Translations under genes and position numbers: made by a program | Part shown: piece after piece, positions 45,733 to 56,835 of the stretch | Layout of the letters: every line of letters starts with the position of its first letter | Numbering within the stretch: the stretch's first letter is position 1 | The notes under the pieces: model-generated | Told to the model about the DNA's origin: nothing | Databases searched by the model: none | What the model saw: the letters and a program-made list of their open reading frames with translations, nothing else | From: Bacteroidales bacterium Bact_09 | Lineage (GTDB): Bacteria; Bacteroidota; Bacteroidia; Bacteroidales; UBA932 | Direction of reading: 5' to 3' | DNA: 64,000 bases | Assembly (NCBI GenBank): GCA_001603455.1 | Contig: LUZA01000029.1 | Span: 1-64,000, forward strand

Positions 45733-45763
45733 TTTTGCGTTAACACGATTCGTTAACAGCAAA
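45733..45763. promoter_or_regulatory. Imperfect inverted repeat upstream of groES
   Basis: TTTTGCGTTAAC and GTTAACAGCAAA face each other across 7 bases, about 45 bases before groES. It could be an operator for heat-shock control; the classical CIRCE element is absent. No exact TAnnTTTG was found for groES. Confidence 0.4.
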
Positions 45764-45806
45764 CGCTTTAATTAAACAACAATAAACATTTTAAACTTTA
45801 TCAGAG

Positions 45807-46076
45807 ATGAAAATCAAACCTTTAGCAGATCGAGTAGTCGTTCAGCCGCAGGAAGCAGAGACCAAGACAGCTTCGGGTCTTTACATTCCCGACACCGCAA
45901 AAGAAAAACCCCAGCGCGGAAAAATCGTGGCAGTAGGAAGTGGAAAAAAAGATGAGCCTATGGAATTGAAAGAAGGTGACATGGTTCTGTACGGTAAGTA
46001 CGCTGGAACTGAGATCAACTTTGACGGAGAAGAGTATCTTATTATGCGTCAATCTGATGTGTTAGCCATTATCTGA
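45807..46076 (+). CDS. groES: Co-chaperonin GroES
   Basis: 89 residues beginning [14 protein letters not shown], with the mobile loop ([19 protein letters not shown]) and [11 protein letters not shown]. It caps GroEL during protein folding. groEL follows after 29 bases. Confidence 0.98.
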   Translation: MKIKPLADRVVVQPQEAETKTASGLYIPDTAKEKPQRGKIVAVGSGKKDEPMELKEGDMVLYGKYAGTEINFDGEEYLIMRQSDVLAII

Positions 46077-46090
46077 AATTAACCAAATAA

Positions 46091-47734
<1,644 letters not shown>

Positions 47735-47758
47735 TAATCAGCTTTTTGCTAAACAAAA

Positions 47759-47796
47759 GAACACGGGAAGGATACACTTCCTGTGTTCTTTTTTTT
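47759..47796 (+). terminator. Rho-independent terminator of groES-groEL
   Basis: GAACACGGGAAG pairs with CTTCCTGTGTTC (one G-T pair) around a GATACA loop and is followed by eight T residues, 22 bases after the groEL stop. Confidence 0.92.
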
Positions 47797-47799
47797 GTG

Positions 47800-47807
47800 T
47801 ATCTTCG
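47800..47807 (+). promoter_or_regulatory. -7 promoter element (TATCTTCG) of the GH95 gene
   Basis: One base off TAnnTTTG, 4 bases before the ATG and directly after the groEL terminator. It supports ATG 47812 as the start. Confidence 0.45.
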
Positions 47808-47811
47808 TTCT

Positions 47812-50223
47812 ATGAAATACAAGCGCCTGCTGCCCTGGTTTTTTCTTTTGCTGGCAGGTTGTCGGGCAGATCTTCCATCCGGCACACAGGGTCTGGCTTT
47901 GGTTTCGGGCCGGCCGGCAAACATCTGGGAAGAAAGATTCCCGCTCGGTAACGGGAGGATAGGCGCTATGCCTGACGGAGGCATCTGTACGGAACATATC
48001 CTGCTCAACGAGATCTCGCTGTGGTCCGGATCGCCTGCAGATGATCTGTATCCCGGGATACACCGCTATCTGTCGCTTATCCGGGAACTGCTTTATAAAG
48101 AACGTGTTCCGGAGGCCCAGGAGTTTATGTACCGTCATTTCACGGCAGCTACAACTGGTTCTGACGGAAGCAGCGGAGCAGACAATACATTTGGCAGTTT
48201 TCAGGTCCTGGGATCTGTGCTACTGCATTTTTCATACGATGCTCCCGCAACTAAAGCAACATTGTACAGCAGGATGCTGGATGTTTCCACTGCCACTCAG
48301 TTTACTTCTTTTAACATAGGGGGAATAAACTATACAAGGGAATGTTTTACCTCTATGGACAATGATGTAATGATCCTGCACCTTACTGCTTCACAACCAC
48401 ATGCGCTTAAATTCACTGCAACCCTTTCTCGTCCGGAAAGGGCACGCGTTTTTGCGGCAGACAGTTCCCTGGTCATGGAAGGAATGCTGAATTCGGGACA
48501 GAACGGTGTACCCGGCATGCGTTTTTATACCCGCATGATGGTCATTCCTGGTGAAGACGGGACCGTTGCTTTTTCAGCTGATACCATAAACCTTACAGGC
48601 GCAACCGAGGCATGCGTGATCGTTTCCGCTGCCACGGATTATGATGTGAAAACAATGTCCCTGCAACAAGATTCCACTTTTATACTCCGGGCCGATTCCC
48701 TCGTCCTGCATGCTTCCCGGGTACCTTTCCCCGAGCTTAAGAAAAACCATGTTGACAAATACCAGTCACTATTTCACCGGGTAAGTCTGCAGCTTCCCGA
48801 TTCCTCAGGATTCTATTTCCAGTACGGCAGATACCTGCTCATCTCTTCCACCCGTCCCGGTTCACTTCCACCTAATTTGCAGGGTTTGTGGACTCCTTCG
48901 GTACAAACACCCTGGAATGGGGCTTACGATTTGAATATGCACCTGCAGATGAATTTTTGGCCGGCCCTGGTTACGAACCTTGCCGAATTGCAACTGCCGC
49001 TGCTTGACTTTACTACCTGGCTATCGGAACAGGGCATAAAAACGGCCCGGGAATATTACAATGCTCCCGGATGGGTGGTGCATTCCAGGACAAATCCATG
49101 GGGATTTACCGCTCCGGGTCACAATACCGCCTGGAGCGGATACAATGCAGGAGGTGCGTGGTTGTGTGCGCGCCTGTGGGATCATTATGCATTCACCCTG
49201 GATACGGAACGCTTGCGGCAGGCTTATCCGGCTATGCTCGAAGCCGCCCGTTTTTATCTTTCCACGCTCACGGAGGATCCGCATTTCGGGTGGCGGGTAC
49301 CGTCCCCCTCTATGTCTTACGGTAATACTTATTACCTTCTGGATGAAGAAGCGTCCGACAAACTGTCAGTACCATTATTCCTTTGTATAGGTTCAACTTC
49401 TGATGTCCAGCTTGTAAAGGAATTGTTTTCCAATATGATCTCGGCCAACCGGATATTGCGCAATACAGACGATTTCCCTTTCATCAACCAACTGGAAGAA
49501 GCCATGGACTGTCTCCCTCCATATAAAATAAATGCTACAGGATGCCTGCAGCGATGGCTCTTTGATTATACAGAAGAAGACCTGCGGATGCGCAATGTTC
49601 CTCATCTCTATGCCTTGTATCCCTGGAATGATATAAACTCAGATGACACGGTTCTTGCCCGGGCATGCAGCAATACATTGGAAAGAAGGGGATATGGGGG
49701 TTCGGGATGGCAGATGGCCTGGAATATGAACCTCAGGGCAAGACTCGGGGATGGTGCAGGAGCATATAAGGTGCTGTGCAATATGATGTCCCCTGCACTG
49801 GAAGAAAGTATATCGCCTTACCTTAGCCGTGACATCGCATCCATAACCCTGCTCGGCTCGGGGATGTATCCCAATGGTTTTTCTTCCAACCCGCCTTTCC
49901 AGATAGACGGGAATCTGGGAGGGTGTGCAGGTATCGCAGAGATGCTGCTTCAAAGCCACCAGGGATTCATACACGTATTGCCGGCCATCCCGCCTGAATG
50001 GGAACAGGGCGGTTCGTTTTCGGGTCTATGTGCCCGCGGGGGAGCCCAGGTGTCCTGCTCGTGGAAAGACGGGCATGTCATCGAGGTCATAATCAGAGCT
50101 ACAGCAGACAATACGTTCCTGCTGAAAGTCCCCGGGAATTTCCGCCGCATAAAGGAAAACTACATAAGGGTTTCCCTGAAAAAGGGGGAACAAGTCAGAT
50201 ACCATCCAAGAAGCACCCTGTAA
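47812..50223 (+). CDS. Divergent glycoside hydrolase family 95-like lipoprotein
   Basis: 803 residues from ATG 47812, giving an SPII signal (FFLLLAGC). GH95 features: WEERFPLGNGRIGAMPDGG, LNEISLWSG, LNMHLQMNFWPALVTNLAE (374-392) and FQIDGNLGGCAGIAEMLLQSH. GH95 contains alpha-1,2-L-fucosidases and L-galactosidases. The expected SPEN motif with the acid Glu is SYGN here (Gly504), and the NxN pair is N375-M-H377; Asp699 of DGN is kept. The enzyme is thus either inactive or of changed specificity. nfo follows after 3 bases. Confidence 0.82.
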   Translation: MKYKRLLPWFFLLLAGCRADLPSGTQGLALVSGRPANIWEERFPLGNGRIGAMPDGGICTEHILLNEISLWSGSPADDLYPGIHRYLSLIRELLYKERVPEAQEFMYRHFTAATTGSDGSSGADNTFGSFQVLGSVLLHFSYDAPATKATLYSRMLDVSTATQFTSFNIGGINYTRECFTSMDNDVMILHLTASQPHALKFTATLSRPERARVFAADSSLVMEGMLNSGQNGVPGMRFYTRMMVIPGEDGTVAFSADTINLTGATEACVIVSAATDYDVKTMSLQQDSTFILRADSLVLHASRVPFPELKKNHVDKYQSLFHRVSLQLPDSSGFYFQYGRYLLISSTRPGSLPPNLQGLWTPSVQTPWNGAYDLNMHLQMNFWPALVTNLAELQLPLLDFTTWLSEQGIKTAREYYNAPGWVVHSRTNPWGFTAPGHNTAWSGYNAGGAWLCARLWDHYAFTLDTERLRQAYPAMLEAARFYLSTLTEDPHFGWRVPSPSMSYGNTYYLLDEEASDKLSVPLFLCIGSTSDVQLVKELFSNMISANRILRNTDDFPFINQLEEAMDCLPPYKINATGCLQRWLFDYTEEDLRMRNVPHLYALYPWNDINSDDTVLARACSNTLERRGYGGSGWQMAWNMNLRARLGDGAGAYKVLCNMMSPALEESISPYLSRDIASITLLGSGMYPNGFSSNPPFQIDGNLGGCAGIAEMLLQSHQGFIHVLPAIPPEWEQGGSFSGLCARGGAQVSCSWKDGHVIEVIIRATADNTFLLKVPGNFRRIKENYIRVSLKKGEQVRYHPRSTL

Positions 50224-50226
50224 ACT

Positions 50227-51105
50227 ATGAACAAACAGACTACTATGAACACAGACAAAAGATTCTCCTCCTTCCGCATAGGTTGTCATCTCTCTTCTTC
50301 CGACGGATATTTTGCCATGGCAAAAACAGCCGTCGGGATAGGAGCCAACACGTTTCAGTTTTTTACCCGTAATCCGCGCGGTGGAGCGGCAAAACCCATA
50401 GATCCGGACGATATTGCCGCGTTTCTTGCTTTTTCAAAAGAGAATGGTATTGGCCCCATACTGGCACACGCTTCCTATACCATGAACCTTTGTGCAGCAG
50501 AAGCCCGTATCCGGGATTTTGCCCTCAACACCATGATGGATGATCTCTGCCGTATGGAATATACCCCGGGAAACCTATATAATTTACATCCGGGAAGTCA
50601 TGTACAGCAAGGGGTGGAAAAGGGTATTGAATTGATCGCAGGTGCGCTGAATACTGCCATAACAAAAGACCAGACTACCTGGGTCCTGCTGGAAACCATG
50701 GCAGGAAAAGGCTCCGAAATAGGAAGAACCTTTGAAGAATTACAGGAGATTATGGACCGGATAGAAATCCGGGACCGTCTGGGTGTCTGCCTGGATACCT
50801 GCCATATTTTCGATGCCGGCTATGATATTATAAACGACCTGGACGGGGTGCTGGAACATTTTGACAAAGTTATAGGATTGGAAAGACTTAAGGCCATACA
50901 CCTCAACGACACCAAAAATCCGTTTAAAAGCCATAAAGACAGGCACGAGACCATAGGGGACGGATATCTGGGGATTGAGACTTTTCGCAAAGTGATCAAC
51001 CATCCGGCGCTGCAGCATCTACCCTTCTACCTGGAAACGCCCAATGAACTCCCGGGATACGCCAGGGAGATCGCTTTGCTGAAAACTGAACGCACCGGAG
51101 CATAG
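50227..51105 (+). CDS. nfo: Endonuclease IV (AP endonuclease)
   Basis: 292 residues; ATG 50245 (MNTDKRF) is a possible alternative start. Zinc-barrel motifs: [67 protein letters not shown] and the final FYLETPN. It cuts DNA at abasic sites in base excision repair. The 3' end overlaps the convergent permease gene by 79 bases. Confidence 0.95.
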   Translation: MNKQTTMNTDKRFSSFRIGCHLSSSDGYFAMAKTAVGIGANTFQFFTRNPRGGAAKPIDPDDIAAFLAFSKENGIGPILAHASYTMNLCAAEARIRDFALNTMMDDLCRMEYTPGNLYNLHPGSHVQQGVEKGIELIAGALNTAITKDQTTWVLLETMAGKGSEIGRTFEELQEIMDRIEIRDRLGVCLDTCHIFDAGYDIINDLDGVLEHFDKVIGLERLKAIHLNDTKNPFKSHKDRHETIGDGYLGIETFRKVINHPALQHLPFYLETPNELPGYAREIALLKTERTGA

Positions 51106-52271
51106 GCGGCCAGGAATCCGATACCCAGCACAGTAAGAGATACCAGCATCATATCGACCCATTGTACATCCACAGGATAATCGGTCACCACAAAACTGCC
51201 GGGAAGGGATATCAGCCCAAACCGGGACTGTATCCAGCAGATCAACAGTCCCAGAATCATTCCCGTGGCCCAACCCAGGATAGATATAAGCCAACCCTCC
51301 ATGACGAAGATCTTCCGGATAAGTTCCGGACGTGCCCCCATGCCGGCAAGTACGGCAATATCCTCCTTTTTTTCCAGGATGAGCATGCTGAGTGAACTCA
51401 GTACATTGCTTGAAATGATCACCAGTATAAAACCCAGAAGGACAAAAATTATAATTTTTTCGGTCGTCATCATCCTGTAAAGAGTTTCATTCTGCTGATA
51501 ACGTGTCAGCACTTTGTAAGAAGGTCCCAGTTTGTTTTCCAGGTCCTTTTTGAGCGATTTGAGCGCATTTTTACCGTTGACCCTTATCTCTACATGGGAA
51601 ACCTGGTCTTTATAATCCAGGAGCCTGCGGGCTGTTTGCAGAGGGATCAGCAGATGACTGGCATCGTAACGTTGTTCAACGGTAAATATACCTCCGGGAA
51701 AAAGCTTTTCCCGCTTAAGGGATGCCATAGGGTTCAGAGGAAAGAATACAGCGTCCTTTCTGGGATAATAGATCCACAAAGGGTCAACAAAAGCCACGTT
51801 CATACCCAGATCATTGGCCAGGCTTCTGCCCACAACGGCTTCTTCTACCTGCCCAAAATACACATTGAACGAACCGCTTGTGATATGATTCTTCAGAGGG
51901 GAAGTCGCTATAAAAATACTATCCACTCCTTTCATGGTAGCGACCGATTGCTGGTTCCTGTACTGCAGAAAAACCGTTTCTTCTATCACCGGACAAAAAG
52001 CTGCCATACGGGGATCCTCCTTCATCTGTCCAAATACTTGCAGATTGGGGATGGTCTTACCTTCTACACTTTTCACAATCAAGTCCGGATCGAATGTGTT
52101 GTACATCCCCTTTACCAGGTTGTCAAATCCGTTGTAAACAGACATGACCACAACCAAGGCCATAGTTCCCAGGGCGATTCCGATGGCGCTGATGGCCGAG
52201 ATCACATTGATGATCTGTCTGGATTTTTTTGCCAGCAGATACCTCCACGCTATGAAAAAAGCAACTTTCAA
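51027..52271 (-). CDS. FtsX-like ABC permease (LolC/LolE lipoprotein-releasing type)
   Basis: 414 residues. An N-terminal membrane helix ([44 protein letters not shown]) is followed by a periplasmic domain (about 60-270) and three C-terminal helices, the LolC/E layout. It would extract lipoproteins from the inner membrane with an ATPase not present here. Order tyrS-rbfA-permease on one strand; rbfA is 12 bases upstream. Its final 79 bases lie antisense within nfo. Confidence 0.88.
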   Translation of the reverse strand: MKVAFFIAWRYLLAKKSRQIINVISAISAIGIALGTMALVVVMSVYNGFDNLVKGMYNTFDPDLIVKSVEGKTIPNLQVFGQMKEDPRMAAFCPVIEETVFLQYRNQQSVATMKGVDSIFIATSPLKNHITSGSFNVYFGQVEEAVVGRSLANDLGMNVAFVDPLWIYYPRKDAVFFPLNPMASLKREKLFPGGIFTVEQRYDASHLLIPLQTARRLLDYKDQVSHVEIRVNGKNALKSLKKDLENKLGPSYKVLTRYQQNETLYRMMTTEKIIIFVLLGFILVIISSNVLSSLSMLILEKKEDIAVLAGMGARPELIRKIFVMEGWLISILGWATGMILGLLICWIQSRFGLISLPGSFVVTDYPVDVQWVDMMLVSLTVLGIGFLAAYAPVRSVFSKAISLAYPGSSLGVSR

Positions 52272-52283
52272 TATTGAGGCAGA

Positions 52284-52640
52284 TTATTGTTTCAGTAACT
52301 CATCAATATGCTGGGCGTAATCCAGGGAATCGTCAAGAAAGAAGACAAGTTCCGGGACAATACGCAACTGCCTGGCCACACGACGTCCCAGTTCCCCCCT
52401 TATAGACCTTGATTGTTCCTGTACCCGGTTCAAAACTTCCTGTGCCTTTTGAGAAGGAAAAACACTGATCCAGGCATGTGCAATGGACAGATCCGGACTA
52501 ATGCGCACGTGTACAACAGAGATCATCGCTCCGCCAAAAACGCTCAAGCCTTTTGACCGGAAAATTTCTGACAGATCTTTCTGGATCTGCCGGGCAACTT
52601 TTAATTGTCTTGTTGTCGTATCCGCTCCGGGTGTTTTCAT
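52284..52640 (-). CDS. rbfA: Ribosome-binding factor A
   Basis: 118 residues from ATG 52640 (a TTG two codons upstream overlaps the tyrS stop). KH-like fold marks: RQLKVARQIQKDLSEIF, MISVVHVRISPDLSIAHAWISVFP, LGRRVARQLRIVPELVFFLDDSLDYAQHIDELL. It assists 16S rRNA 5' end maturation. Between tyrS and a LolE-like gene. Confidence 0.93.
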   Translation of the reverse strand: MKTPGADTTTRQLKVARQIQKDLSEIFRSKGLSVFGGAMISVVHVRISPDLSIAHAWISVFPSQKAQEVLNRVQEQSRSIRGELGRRVARQLRIVPELVFFLDDSLDYAQHIDELLKQ

Positions 52641-52642
52641 GA

Positions 52643-53935
52643 TCAACAGGTTTTAACAATAAAATAACTCTTCTTTCCTTTCTGTACCAGCAGGTATTTG
52701 TTACGGATCAAAAAACTGTGGTCTATGTTCATATCGACGGCCGCTACCTTTTCCTTGTTCACACTTAATCCGCCTCCCTGTACCAGTTTGCGGCATTCGC
52801 CCTTGGAGGGCATAACTGATGTATGAACAGCCAGCAGATCTATCAGGGGCGTCGGGAGCAGGTTACGGCTTATATCAAACTGTGGAACACCTTCAAAAAC
52901 CGACAGAAAAGTTTGCTCGTCCATATCCATTAACTGTTCTTTGGTGCCATTACCAAACAAAATTTTCGAGGCCACAACAGCTTTGTTATATTCATCTTCT
53001 CCGTGTACCATCTTTGTTACACACTCTGCTAAAACACCCTGTAACAATCTTTTGTGCGGTTCTCTCCTGTGTTTTTCAATGTAGTTGTGTATGTTTTCTT
53101 TTGATAATAAGGTAAATATCCTGATATATTTTTCAGCATCCTGATCGCTCACATTCAGCCAGAACTGATAAAAGACATAAGGTGTAGTCCGTTTTGGATC
53201 AAGCCAGACGTTACCCGATTCGGTTTTTCCAAACTTCCCCCCGTCAGACTTGGTGATAAGCGGACACGTAAGCGCATAGCTTTCCCCTCCTTCTTTCCTG
53301 CGAATCAATTCAGAGCCTGTAGTAATATTGCCCCACTGGTCCGATCCTCCCATCTGCAGTTTACAGCCATAATTTTTGAATAAATATAAATAATCATAAC
53401 CCTGAAGCAACTGGTAGGTAAACTCGGTAAAGGACATTCCTTCCGATTCTTCGCCGGAAAGTCTTTTGCGGACTGAATCCTTGCTCATCATGTAATTGAC
53501 CGTGATGTGTTTCCCGATATCTCTTGCAAAATGCAGGAACGTATAATCTTTTGTCCAGTCGTAATTATTCAGCAGCAGGGCTCCATTTTGCTTTGTCTGG
53601 TCAAAATCAAGAAATCGCATCAGTTGTTTTTTAATGCATTCCTGATTATGACGCAGGGTTTCTTCATCCAACAGATTGCGTTCGGTCGACTTCATGGACG
53701 GATCGCCTATCATACCTGTAGCTCCCCCGATCAGGGCTATGGGCCTGTGACCGGACTGCTGGAAATGTTTCAGCATCATTATACCCACCAGGTGTCCAAT
53801 ATGCAGGGAATCCGCCGTGGGATCGATCCCTACGTAGGCGGTGGTCATTTCCTTGTTCAACATTTCTTCTGTTCCAGGCATGATGTCGTGGATCATTCCC
53901 CTCCACCTGAGTTCTTCTACAAAATTATTCTTCAT
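52643..53935 (-). CDS. tyrS: Tyrosyl-tRNA synthetase
   Basis: 430 residues. Class I signatures [14 protein letters not shown] and [13 protein letters not shown] (KMSKS equivalent), tyrosine-site QGYDYLYLF and GGSDQWGNI, and a C-terminal S4-like RNA-binding domain ([18 protein letters not shown]). Charges tRNA-Tyr. First gene of a three-gene unit. Confidence 0.97.
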   Translation of the reverse strand: MKNNFVEELRWRGMIHDIMPGTEEMLNKEMTTAYVGIDPTADSLHIGHLVGIMMLKHFQQSGHRPIALIGGATGMIGDPSMKSTERNLLDEETLRHNQECIKKQLMRFLDFDQTKQNGALLLNNYDWTKDYTFLHFARDIGKHITVNYMMSKDSVRKRLSGEESEGMSFTEFTYQLLQGYDYLYLFKNYGCKLQMGGSDQWGNITTGSELIRRKEGGESYALTCPLITKSDGGKFGKTESGNVWLDPKRTTPYVFYQFWLNVSDQDAEKYIRIFTLLSKENIHNYIEKHRREPHKRLLQGVLAECVTKMVHGEDEYNKAVVASKILFGNGTKEQLMDMDEQTFLSVFEGVPQFDISRNLLPTPLIDLLAVHTSVMPSKGECRKLVQGGGLSVNKEKVAAVDMNIDHSFLIRNKYLLVQKGKKSYFIVKTC

Positions 53936-53961
53936 CGTCCTCTGTCTTGGTATGTTTTATG

Positions 53962-53969
53962 CAAAGGTA
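53962..53969 (-). promoter_or_regulatory. -7 promoter element (TACCTTTG) of tyrS
   Basis: Exact TAnnTTTG on the minus strand, 26 bases before the tyrS ATG; a -33 TTTG is not clear. Confidence 0.5.
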
Positions 53970-54003
53970 AAGAATAAAATTTTGTACTTTAGCTGTATAA
54001 TTC

Positions 54004-55386
54004 ATGTTTATGGTCAAGAGATTTTTTTTGCCGGTAACGCTTTTGCTTCTATTTTCTTCCTGTGAACGGGGCGGAGTGCCCGGCAAGGAAGAGGCCCCGT
54101 TGATTACCCAGAAAGTCAATAATTATATGCTTGACATTATGGAGGAAGTATACCTATGGGAAAAACATATCCCCGATACATTCGACATAAGGTACGAATT
54201 TGATGAATTTGAATTTTTTGAAAAATTATGCTACCGGCAGGAAGACCGGTGGTCATTCATTACCGACGATGTGCAAACCCTTGTGGAAGGAGGTAAGGGT
54301 GTGGAAACCACTTTTGGATATTCCCTGGCTTTTGGCACTTTTTCCAATACGGGTAATTATTTTGCCATCGTCCAGTACGTATATCCACATACCCCGGCAT
54401 CGGAAGCCGGCCTGGAAAGGGGGAGCATTCTGACCGAGATCAACGGAAATCCCATCACCAAAGACAACTATACAGACCTGTACTATGCAGCCTCGCTCAA
54501 TATAACCCTCGGCATTCTCCAGGACGGATCTGTACATAGAGCGGGGTCCGTTTCGCTTACAGCGCGCAAACAAAATCTGAATCCCGTTATCGCCTTTAAC
54601 ATCATCGAGGGTGGTGGTAAAAAGGCCGGATACATTTGTTATTCAGATTTTTTCGGTGATTCACAGGATCTGTTCTTTCCCGTATTCCAGGGATTCAAGT
54701 CTCAGGGAGTAACCGATGTGGTATTGGACCTGCGGTATAACCTGGGCGGATATCTTTCGGTCGCGCGTGCCCTGGTAGGCGTATTGTGCCCCGCAAAATA
54801 CCTTAACGGCAATACCGTGCTGATTTCCAAATACTGGAACGATCTGTACCAGAAATACTGGACAGACAATAACCGCAACGATATGCTTTATGAGTATTTT
54901 CCGAAACTTTCCGATACGCCTGTCAATCTGGATCTGCCGCGACTTTTTGTCCTTACGGGTAAAAATACAGCCAGTGCCTCGGAACTCACCATTTGTGGAC
55001 TGGATCCCTATATGGAAGTGATCAGGATCGGAGATGTTACCAGGGGTAAATATACAGCCGCCATGATATTCTATCCGGAAAAGGATCCTCAAATTAAAAA
55101 CTGGGGGGCGCAGGTCATCGTTTATAAATACGCAAATGCGCTGGGTTTGACCGATTTCAAAGAGGGATTCACGCCAGATTACCCGGCAGAAGATATCCTG
55201 CTGGGAGAAGTGTATCCGTTGGGAGATCCTCGTGAAAAGCTCCTGTCCCGTGCCCTCTCTCTGATAGGCGTACAAACCGTTGCCCCCTTGGATGCTTCTG
55301 TAAGATCCCAGTTTCCTGCTTTTATCTTTGATCATTCATTGATAATAAAACCCGCCGGACTGAACAACCATTTGATTGACAAATAA
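54004..55386 (+). CDS. S41 family peptidase, lipoprotein
   Basis: 460 residues (ATG 54010 is an alternative start). SPII signal with lipobox LFSSC. An N-terminal helical segment, a PDZ domain (about 95-190; YVYPHTPASEAGLERGSILTEINGNP) and an S41 domain with LDLRYNLGGY, nucleophile Ser324 in KNTASASELT and Lys349 in TRGKYTA. Differs from the CtpA-type gene at 27 kb and resembles the Bacteroidota lipoprotein S41 group. It starts a unit with an S37 peptidase and DUF2156. Substrates unknown. Confidence 0.9.
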   Translation: MFMVKRFFLPVTLLLLFSSCERGGVPGKEEAPLITQKVNNYMLDIMEEVYLWEKHIPDTFDIRYEFDEFEFFEKLCYRQEDRWSFITDDVQTLVEGGKGVETTFGYSLAFGTFSNTGNYFAIVQYVYPHTPASEAGLERGSILTEINGNPITKDNYTDLYYAASLNITLGILQDGSVHRAGSVSLTARKQNLNPVIAFNIIEGGGKKAGYICYSDFFGDSQDLFFPVFQGFKSQGVTDVVLDLRYNLGGYLSVARALVGVLCPAKYLNGNTVLISKYWNDLYQKYWTDNNRNDMLYEYFPKLSDTPVNLDLPRLFVLTGKNTASASELTICGLDPYMEVIRIGDVTRGKYTAAMIFYPEKDPQIKNWGAQVIVYKYANALGLTDFKEGFTPDYPAEDILLGEVYPLGDPREKLLSRALSLIGVQTVAPLDASVRSQFPAFIFDHSLIIKPAGLNNHLIDK

Positions 55387-55397
55387 TCTTCCTATTG

Positions 55398-56828
55398 ATG
55401 AAACTATCTAAATCCTTAATTACCCTAGCCATCCTGGCATTTCTTGCCAATCCGGTACCCTCTGTTTCCCAAATTTTGCCGACTTCCCGTACACAATTGG
55501 AAACGCAGCTCTCATCTCTTCCTGAAGTAACAGAGGTTTTCAGGCTGGAAAGCACAGAATTTGAAGAAAAATTCAGAATACGTGTGCGCCAGTTGGTAAA
55601 TCACGATGATATTGTTTACGGTTTTTTTGAACAACGTGTGTTCCTAATGCATGTTGGATTTGATCGTCCTACTGTAATGGTTACAGAAGGTTATGCGACA
55701 GCCTATGCAGCCAATCCACGCTACCGGGAAGAACTGTCCAGAATGTTCAATGCTAATATCGTAGTAGTAGAACACCGTTATTTTGGAGAATCTGTTCCCT
55801 CTCCGCGCAGGTGGGAATTCCTCAATACAAAGGAGGCTATGACCGACCTGCACAAGATTAGGGAAATGCTTGCTCCTTTATACCCGGGAAAATGGATCGC
55901 AACGGGAATCAGCAAAGGTGGGCAAACTGCCATGGCTTACCGCACGATGTATCCCAATGATGTGGATATTACAGTATGTTATGTGGCCCCGCTGTGTCAT
56001 GGAGCAGAAGACGGAAGGCATGAACCCTTTATTGCGGGAACGTCGGGAACACCCGAATCGCGTCAAAAAGTGCTTGATTTTCAGAAAGAAGTCCTGATTC
56101 GCAGAGATAGTCTTATGCCCCTTTTTGAAAAATACTGCGATTCTACCGCTCTGAGTTTTGCAAGACCTGTTGGAGAAATATTTGATTATTGCGTGCTGGA
56201 GTATTCTTTTGCTTTCTGGCAATGGGGAACTGATCCCGGTGATATTCCCGATCTGAAGGCCGCTGACAGGATCCTGTTCGCTCACCTGATGAAAGTTGCT
56301 TCTCCGGATTACTTTGTCAGGGATACCCCTACAATGCCCTTTTTCATACAGGCGGCAAAAGAGCTGGGTTATTATGGATATGACACAAGTCCGTTCCGTT
56401 TTAAGGTTACCCGGACCCGTTTTGTTCCAGAAAAAATAAAGAAAGGTCTTTTCGGCAAAAAGAAAGAAATTAAGGACTCCCTGGCATCCCCGGCAGGAAA
56501 GTGGGTAACTAAAAAATACCCCGCTATGGAATTGAAAAAAGCAAAAGGTTATATGAAAGAATTGTTTCTTCCCGATTTCTATAAGCCACGTTTCAATCGG
56601 TCCCTGTACCGACTGCAAAGGACCTTCATTAAACAGTCCGATGCCCGCCTGGTATTTATATACGGAGAATGGGATCCCTGGACCGCTACCGCCGTTCCCG
56701 ACCCCGGCAAGCCAAATGTTCTGTATTACGTGCAACCAGGCGGGAGCCACCGTGCCCGCATAGCCACATTGCCCGAATCTATGCGTAACGAACTGCAACA
56801 GCAAATCAATTCCTGGTTGAACGAATAA
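55398..56828 (+). CDS. Secreted S37 (PS-10 type) tripeptidyl aminopeptidase-like peptidase
   Basis: 476 residues with a signal peptide (SLITLAILAFLANPVPSVSQ). Alpha/beta-hydrolase with VEHRYFGESVP, nucleophile Ser172 in TGISKGGQTAM, Asp in YGEWDPW and His in GGSHRARI. S37 enzymes release tripeptides from the N-terminus of peptides. It follows the S41 lipoprotein gene by 11 bases and precedes DUF2156 by 7, suggesting periplasmic peptide breakdown. Confidence 0.88.
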   Translation: MKLSKSLITLAILAFLANPVPSVSQILPTSRTQLETQLSSLPEVTEVFRLESTEFEEKFRIRVRQLVNHDDIVYGFFEQRVFLMHVGFDRPTVMVTEGYATAYAANPRYREELSRMFNANIVVVEHRYFGESVPSPRRWEFLNTKEAMTDLHKIREMLAPLYPGKWIATGISKGGQTAMAYRTMYPNDVDITVCYVAPLCHGAEDGRHEPFIAGTSGTPESRQKVLDFQKEVLIRRDSLMPLFEKYCDSTALSFARPVGEIFDYCVLEYSFAFWQWGTDPGDIPDLKAADRILFAHLMKVASPDYFVRDTPTMPFFIQAAKELGYYGYDTSPFRFKVTRTRFVPEKIKKGLFGKKKEIKDSLASPAGKWVTKKYPAMELKKAKGYMKELFLPDFYKPRFNRSLYRLQRTFIKQSDARLVFIYGEWDPWTATAVPDPGKPNVLYYVQPGGSHRARIATLPESMRNELQQQINSWLNE

Positions 56829-56835
56829 CGTCTTC

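Noticed and set aside
45710..45806. CIRCE/HrcA operator at groES
   Set aside because: TTAGCACTC-N9-GAGTGCTAA is not present; only the unrelated GTTAAC-containing repeat is seen.
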